Below are positions 40,237-43,939 of a stretch of 43,939 nt of DNA, piece after piece. The notes under the pieces were generated by a model. It was given only the letters and a program-made list of their open reading frames with translations. It was not told where the DNA came from and did not search any database. Made by a program: the position numbers and the translations under genes. The DNA is taken from contig NZ_LWGM01000003.1 of the NCBI RefSeq assembly GCF_001750215.1, positions 1 through 43,939 of the forward strand, read 5' to 3'. Every line of letters begins with the position of its first letter. The stretch's first letter is position 1. This DNA comes from Isoptericola variabilis (GTDB lineage: Bacteria > Actinomycetota > Actinomycetes > Actinomycetales > Cellulomonadaceae).

Positions 40237-40878
40237 GTGTCCTTCCCCTCGCAGTACGCGATCCGACCGGAGAAGCCCGCCGCGCACCGTGACGGCGACC
40301 TGACCCGCGCCAAGGTGCTGCAGGCCGCCGCCGCGCAGATCTCCGCGGTGGGCTTCCACAAGATGACGATCGCCGACGTCGCCGCGCAGGCGGGGGTGTC
40401 GCAGTCCGGGCTGCTGCACCACTTCCCGTCGAAGGCGGCGCTGCTCGCCGCGGTGCTGGACGAGCGCGAGCAGACGGACAGCGAGTTTCTCTTCGGCGAC
40501 GGCACCGTCCCGCTCGGGTGGGACGCGTTCGACTCGCTCGTCGCGCTCGCCGCGCGCAACGCCACCCGCCCCGAGTGGGTGCAGCTGTTCGTCCGGATCG
40601 CGGCCGAGGCGAGCGTGCCGAGCCATCCCGCCCACGACTGGGTCACCCGGCACTACCGCAGCCTGCGCAAGTGGCTCACCGACGCGGTCGAGGCGGGCGT
40701 CACCGCCGGGCAGATCCGTCGCGACGCACCGGCGGCGCTGATCGCGGAAACGACGATCGCCGTGCTGGACGGCGTCCAGCAGCAGTGGGTGGTCGAACCC
40801 CAGGCGGTCGCCATGGTCGACAACGTGCGCGAGCACGTCCGGGTCCTGAAGCAGGCGTGGAGTCGGCCCGCAGCCTGA
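40237..40878 (+). CDS. TetR-family regulator of the sugar locus
   Basis: The 213-residue protein, from GTG, has a TetR HTH at about 22-66 (TRAKVLQAAAAQISAVGFHKMTIA, DVAAQAGVSQSGLLHHFPSK) and a helical ligand domain. TetR regulators with a GLLHHFPSK recognition segment often control glycoside-use genes beside a GH3 gene in actinobacteria. It starts 4 bases after the GH3 stop, so it is in the operon that it would repress through the palindromes at 36278-36367. Confidence 0.9.
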   Translation: MSFPSQYAIRPEKPAAHRDGDLTRAKVLQAAAAQISAVGFHKMTIADVAAQAGVSQSGLLHHFPSKAALLAAVLDEREQTDSEFLFGDGTVPLGWDAFDSLVALAARNATRPEWVQLFVRIAAEASVPSHPAHDWVTRHYRSLRKWLTDAVEAGVTAGQIRRDAPAALIAETTIAVLDGVQQQWVVEPQAVAMVDNVREHVRVLKQAWSRPAA

Positions 40879-40963
40879 CCGGCCCCCGTGCCGTCCGCCA
40901 GGCTGCCATCGCGAACCGCGCCCACCAGGGCCACCCGCCCCGTCGAACAGGAGGGCTCGCGCA

Positions 40964-42175
40964 TTGTCGTTGAGCAAGCATCCCGTGCCCCTCGTGGCGG
41001 CCGGGACCGGACTGATCGCGGCGACCTACGGACTCGTGCGCCTCGCCTACGGGCTGTTCCTGCCCGACGTCCAGGACGACCTGGCGCTGGGCGTCGCCGC
41101 GGCCGGAGCCGTCTCCGGGGCGGCGTCCGTCGTCTACGGCATCGGAGCGCTGCTGGGGTTCCTCGGGGCGGCTCGGCATGCCCGGGCGCTCGTGGTGGCG
41201 GCGGGCCTGAGCGCGGCGATCGGCGCGGCCGGAATGGCGGCAGCGCCCAATGCGGCGACGTTCGCGGCGTTCGCGGTCGTCAGCTCGGCGGGCGCCGGGC
41301 TGGCGTCCCCGGCGATGGTCGCGATCCTGCAGCGCAACCCGGCAACTGGAGGCCGGCCCCGCAGCCAAGCGGTCGTCAACGCCGGGACCGGGCCGGGGCT
41401 GATCGCCGCCGGGGTGCTGGCCCTGGGGCTGCTGCCAAACTGGCGGCTCGCATGGTTCATCACCGCCATCTTCACCGGCGTCGTCGCCGGCGCGGTCCTC
41501 ATCGTGGACCGCGCCCGAGCGGGCACCATCTCCGGGCGCCGCGCCTTGCCGCCGGCGTCATGGTTCGCGGCCCATCGGGCGCCCCTGGCCGCCGCGCTGC
41601 TCATGGGCTTCGGGTCCGCCGCGGTCTGGAACTACGGCCGGGCGCTCCTGGCGGCGGGCGGCGCGAGCGAGGGCATATCGGTGACAGCGTGGATCGCGCT
41701 CGGTGCCGGCGGCTCCGTGGTGATCGCCACGGCGAGCCGGGTCGAGCGGCTCGGGCCGCCCACCGCCTGGATGCTGACGACCGGGACGGTCGCCCTGGCC
41801 TCCGCGGCGCTCGCGGCCGGGCCGGGCAACGCCTGGCTGGCGCTCTCCACGTGCGCAGCGTTCGGGTGGGGTTACACCGCCGGGACCGGCGCGCTGATCG
41901 CATGGACCGCGCAGATCGACCCGCCGCGTGCGCCGGCGGGCACCGCCCTGCTGTTCATCACGCTGATCCTCGGCCAGGCCCTCGGCGCTGCGACTGTCGG
42001 CGCGACAGCCGCGATGGCCGGCTACACCACGGCGTTCCTCATCGCCGCTGCCGTCGCGGCCATCGCGGCCGGCCCTGCCCTCGTGGGCCGCGAGCTTCGC
42101 GGCAGCCCCGGCGACCGGCAACGACCGCGCCGGTCGCGTCCGACCACCATCGCGGCGCGGCGACCGCGGTCCTGA
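40964..42175 (+). CDS. MFS transporter (YbfB/YjiJ-like), TTG start
   Basis: The 403-residue protein has about 12 membrane segments; ATYGLVRLAYGLFLPDVQDDL at the N-terminus and GFGSAAVWNYGRALL mid-protein resemble YbfB/YjiJ-type MFS proteins of unknown substrate. TTG at 40964 has AGGAGG nine bases before; a second TTG at 40970 is possible and no ATG is nearby. The tail after about 378 is Arg/Pro-rich. It follows the TetR gene by 85 bases and may be in the same unit or have its own promoter. Confidence 0.85.
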   Translation: MSLSKHPVPLVAAGTGLIAATYGLVRLAYGLFLPDVQDDLALGVAAAGAVSGAASVVYGIGALLGFLGAARHARALVVAAGLSAAIGAAGMAAAPNAATFAAFAVVSSAGAGLASPAMVAILQRNPATGGRPRSQAVVNAGTGPGLIAAGVLALGLLPNWRLAWFITAIFTGVVAGAVLIVDRARAGTISGRRALPPASWFAAHRAPLAAALLMGFGSAAVWNYGRALLAAGGASEGISVTAWIALGAGGSVVIATASRVERLGPPTAWMLTTGTVALASAALAAGPGNAWLALSTCAAFGWGYTAGTGALIAWTAQIDPPRAPAGTALLFITLILGQALGAATVGATAAMAGYTTAFLIAAAVAAIAAGPALVGRELRGSPGDRQRPRRSRPTTIAARRPRS

Positions 42176-42434
42176 CGCGCCTGACCAGCAGCGCCGCCAA
42201 AGCGGCACTTTGACGCCGCGCGCAACCCCGCACCACAAGCCTCCCGCGATCCGCGCGAGACAACCCGACGACCACCGCGTCCGGGGCGCTCCGGGATGGT
42301 CGCGGCGGCGTCGCTGGCCCGCTCGCGGCGGTCCCGGCCGTGCGCGTCGTGCCAAGCGGCGCGGCGCCAGCACCGCCCCGGCTCGGTGTCGCCCTTCCCA
42401 GGGGCCGAAGCGGCATCGGGATGGACTCGCACAT
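42176..42434. other. Intergenic stretch before the DHA2 exporter
   Basis: No credible gene or RNA is seen in this part of the 358-base gap; the short frames are Arg/Pro-rich. The dyads of the next entry lie at its right end. Confidence 0.4.
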
Positions 42435-42481
42435 GTACCCCGCCGGGGTATACCGTTACGTCGGAATACCCCCACGGGGTA
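42435..42481 (+). promoter_or_regulatory. Two CsoR/CstR-like dyads upstream of the DHA2 exporter
   Basis: GTACCCCGCCGGGGTATAC (42435-42453) and ATACCCCCACGGGGTAA (42466-42482) have the same C-run/G-run core and flanking TA as the dyads of the sulfur island, with centres about 30 bases apart. TATACC or TAAGCG at their right ends could be -10 hexamers. They lie about 50-100 bases before the exporter start. Confidence 0.65.
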
Positions 42482-42533
42482 AGCGGTGCGTGGATGTCGT
42501 CCCGCCCGTCCGAAGACGCAACGAGGAGCAGGT

Positions 42534-43939
42534 GTGACCGCAAGGACGGGTAGGCGCGGCGCCGCGGTGCCGCTGCTGGTGATCGCGACCGCGCAGCTGA
42601 TGCTGGTGCTGGACGACTCGATCGTGAACATCGCGCTGCCGAGCATCCAACGGGAGCTCGACGTGACGGCGGTGCACCTGCCGTGGGTCGTCAACGCCTA
42701 CATCCTGGCGTTCGGGGCGCTGCTGCTCCTCGGCGGCCGCCTCGGCGACCTGCGCGGGCGGCGCGGCACGCTGCAGGCCGGCATCGCGATCTTCGTCGCC
42801 GCCTCGCTGGCCGGCGGCTTCGCCCAGGCCACCGGCCTGCTCGTCGCGGCCCGCGCGGTCCAGGGCCTCGGCGCGGCGCTGGCCGCACCGAACGCCCTGG
42901 CGCTGATCGCCACCACGTTCGCCGACCGCGCCACCCGGGACAAGGCGCTGGCCCTCTACGGGGCGATGTCGGGGCTCGGGATCGTCATCGGCCTGCTGCT
43001 CGGCGGCGTGCTCGCCAACACCCTCGGCTGGCGGTGGGTGTTCTTCATCAACGTCCCCATCGGTCTGCTCGTGCTGCTCGGCAGCCGCGCCCTGGTGCCC
43101 GCCGACCGCCACCGCGGCCGGCTCGGCGCCCTCGGCGCGGTGCTCGGCACCGGCGGTATGGTCGCGCTGGTCTACGCCATCACCCGGCTCGGCGAGGACG
43201 GCTTCACCGATCCCGTCGCGCTGATCCTGCTCGCAACGGCGGGCGTGCTGCTGGCCGCGTTCGTGGCCGCCCAGTCCCGCAGCGCCAGCCCGCTGCTGCC
43301 GCTGGGCCTGTTCCGCGACCGCAACCGTGCCGGCGCCTACGCCACCATGCTGCTGCTGGGGGTCGGTCCGATGGGCAGCCTCTACGTCATCACCCTGTAC
43401 CTGCAGCGGGTGCAGGAGATGGGGCCCCTGCAGACCGGCGTGGCCTGGCTGCCGTTCGCGGGGGGCCTGGTGATCGGGGCCGGCGCCGCACCCAAGCTCC
43501 TGGTGCGCGTGGTCCCGCGCTACGTCGCGGCCGCCGGGGCGCTGCTCAGCGCCGCGGCCGCGTTCTGGTTCTCCACCGTCACCGTGGACACCACCTACTG
43601 GCACCTGGCGCCGGCCATGTTCGTCCTCGGGCTCGGCGCGGGGCTCGGCTTCCTCGCCCTGACCCAGGCGGCCGTCTACCGCGTCGATCCCGGCAAGGCC
43701 GGCATCGCCTCGGCGTTGCTCAACTCCTCCCAGCAGGTCGGCGTCGCCCTCGGCCTGGCCGTGCTCGCCGCCGTCGCGGCCGCCACGACGGCGGCCCCGG
43801 CCAACGCCGCCCTCCGCTCGGGCGAGGCCCTCGTCGCCGGCTACAGCTCCGCGCTGACGGTGGCCGCGGGCATGCTCGCCGCCGCGGGCGTGCTAGCCGC
43901 CGCCACCCTCAGCGGCCGTCCGGGCGGTGACGCCCCCGC
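42534..43939 (+). CDS. DHA2-type (EmrB/QacA-like) MFS exporter, 3' end outside window
   Basis: The frame opens with GTG at 42534, after GAGGAGCAG, and continues to the window edge (468 codons). AQLMLVLDDSIVNIALPSIQREL is the first DHA2 segment with motif D1, GGRLGDLRGRRGTLQAG is motif A, and ARAVQGLGAALAAPNALALI with GAMSGLGIVIGLLLGGVL gives the antiporter motif C. Fourteen segments are expected and at least 13 are visible. It is a proton-driven drug or metabolite exporter. A CstR-like pair of dyads upstream suggests response to thiol or sulfur stress. Confidence 0.88.
   Translation, partial: MTARTGRRGAAVPLLVIATAQLMLVLDDSIVNIALPSIQRELDVTAVHLPWVVNAYILAFGALLLLGGRLGDLRGRRGTLQAGIAIFVAASLAGGFAQATGLLVAARAVQGLGAALAAPNALALIATTFADRATRDKALALYGAMSGLGIVIGLLLGGVLANTLGWRWVFFINVPIGLLVLLGSRALVPADRHRGRLGALGAVLGTGGMVALVYAITRLGEDGFTDPVALILLATAGVLLAAFVAAQSRSASPLLPLGLFRDRNRAGAYATMLLLGVGPMGSLYVITLYLQRVQEMGPLQTGVAWLPFAGGLVIGAGAAPKLLVRVVPRYVAAAGALLSAAAAFWFSTVTVDTTYWHLAPAMFVLGLGAGLGFLALTQAAVYRVDPGKAGIASALLNSSQQVGVALGLAVLAAVAAATTAAPANAALRSGEALVAGYSSALTVAAGMLAAAGVLAAATLSGRPGGDAP

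Noticed and set aside
37860-40646. A 928-codon minus-strand open frame
   Set aside because: It is antisense to the GH3 and TetR genes and has a Gly/Val/Arg/His-rich composition without any recognisable motif.
42683-43930. Plus-strand frame of 415 codons at the right edge
   Set aside because: It is an out-of-frame shadow of the DHA2 exporter that starts at GTG 42534; only the latter shows membrane segments and MFS motifs.

Overview
The window is high-GC actinobacterial DNA. GTG and TTG starts are frequent, stop/start overlaps of the ATGA, GTGA or TTGA kind are common, and the gene content (tRNA-Val with an integrase, DUF4913, BlaI/M56 pair, CGNR regulator, Lgt, polyprenyl synthase) suits a Cellulomonas/Promicromonospora-type member of the Micrococcales. 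That placement is inference; no rRNA or species marker is present.

Layout. (1) 1-2500 is chromosomal: the end of a pabB-type gene, a DHFR/RibD-like reductase, pabC, then tRNA-Val(CAC) with its own promoter and a strong terminator. (2) 2500-about 11700 is the left end of an integrative (conjugative) element inserted at the tRNA: palindromes and AAGACCCAC repeats that look like integrase arm sites, a tyrosine integrase, an excisionase-like HTH gene, then a leftward operon of ArdC-like protein, unknown protein, VirD4/TraG-type coupling ATPase, SSB-like protein, DUF4913-like protein and a degenerate N6-methylase-like protein. No relaxase was recognised. The element breaks up at 10.4-11.7 kb into small zinc-finger genes, a truncated SDR gene and a partial duplication. 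(3) 11.7-24 kb is a reactive-sulfur (persulfide) island: two MBL-rhodanese fusions, three single-domain rhodanese proteins, thioredoxin, DUF302, DsrE, TauE/SafE, a nickel/cobalt-type transporter, an MFS transporter and one intact CsoR-family regulator that lacks the copper-ligand His, as expected of a CstR-type persulfide sensor. ATACCCC/GGGGTAT palindromes precede each transcription unit. A second copy of the module (20.99-23.95 kb) is partly decayed. (4) 24-31.1 kb has a GH3 pseudogene, a PadR pair, and a thiol-redox block: DsbA-like protein plus CcdA, divergent from a CxxC membrane protein, a BlaI-type repressor and an M56 peptidase, sharing BlaI-like operators. (5) 31.1-36.2 kb holds a CGNR regulator divergent from an LLM flavin oxidoreductase, polyprenyl synthase, Lgt and another TauE/SafE protein. 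(6) 36.2-42.2 kb is a sugar locus: MFS transporter, GH3 beta-glycosidase and TetR regulator behind a promoter flanked by two palindromes, then another MFS gene. (7) From 42.5 kb a DHA2-type drug exporter runs off the end; two palindromes of the persulfide-island type lie upstream of it.

How the parts may work together (inference): the CstR-like protein would repress the operons whose -10 regions its operators overlap. On persulfide stress the MBL-rhodanese proteins, rhodaneses, thioredoxin and DsrE would move and oxidise sulfane sulfur, and TauE/SafE would export the sulfite produced. The distant exporter at the right edge may belong to the same regulon.
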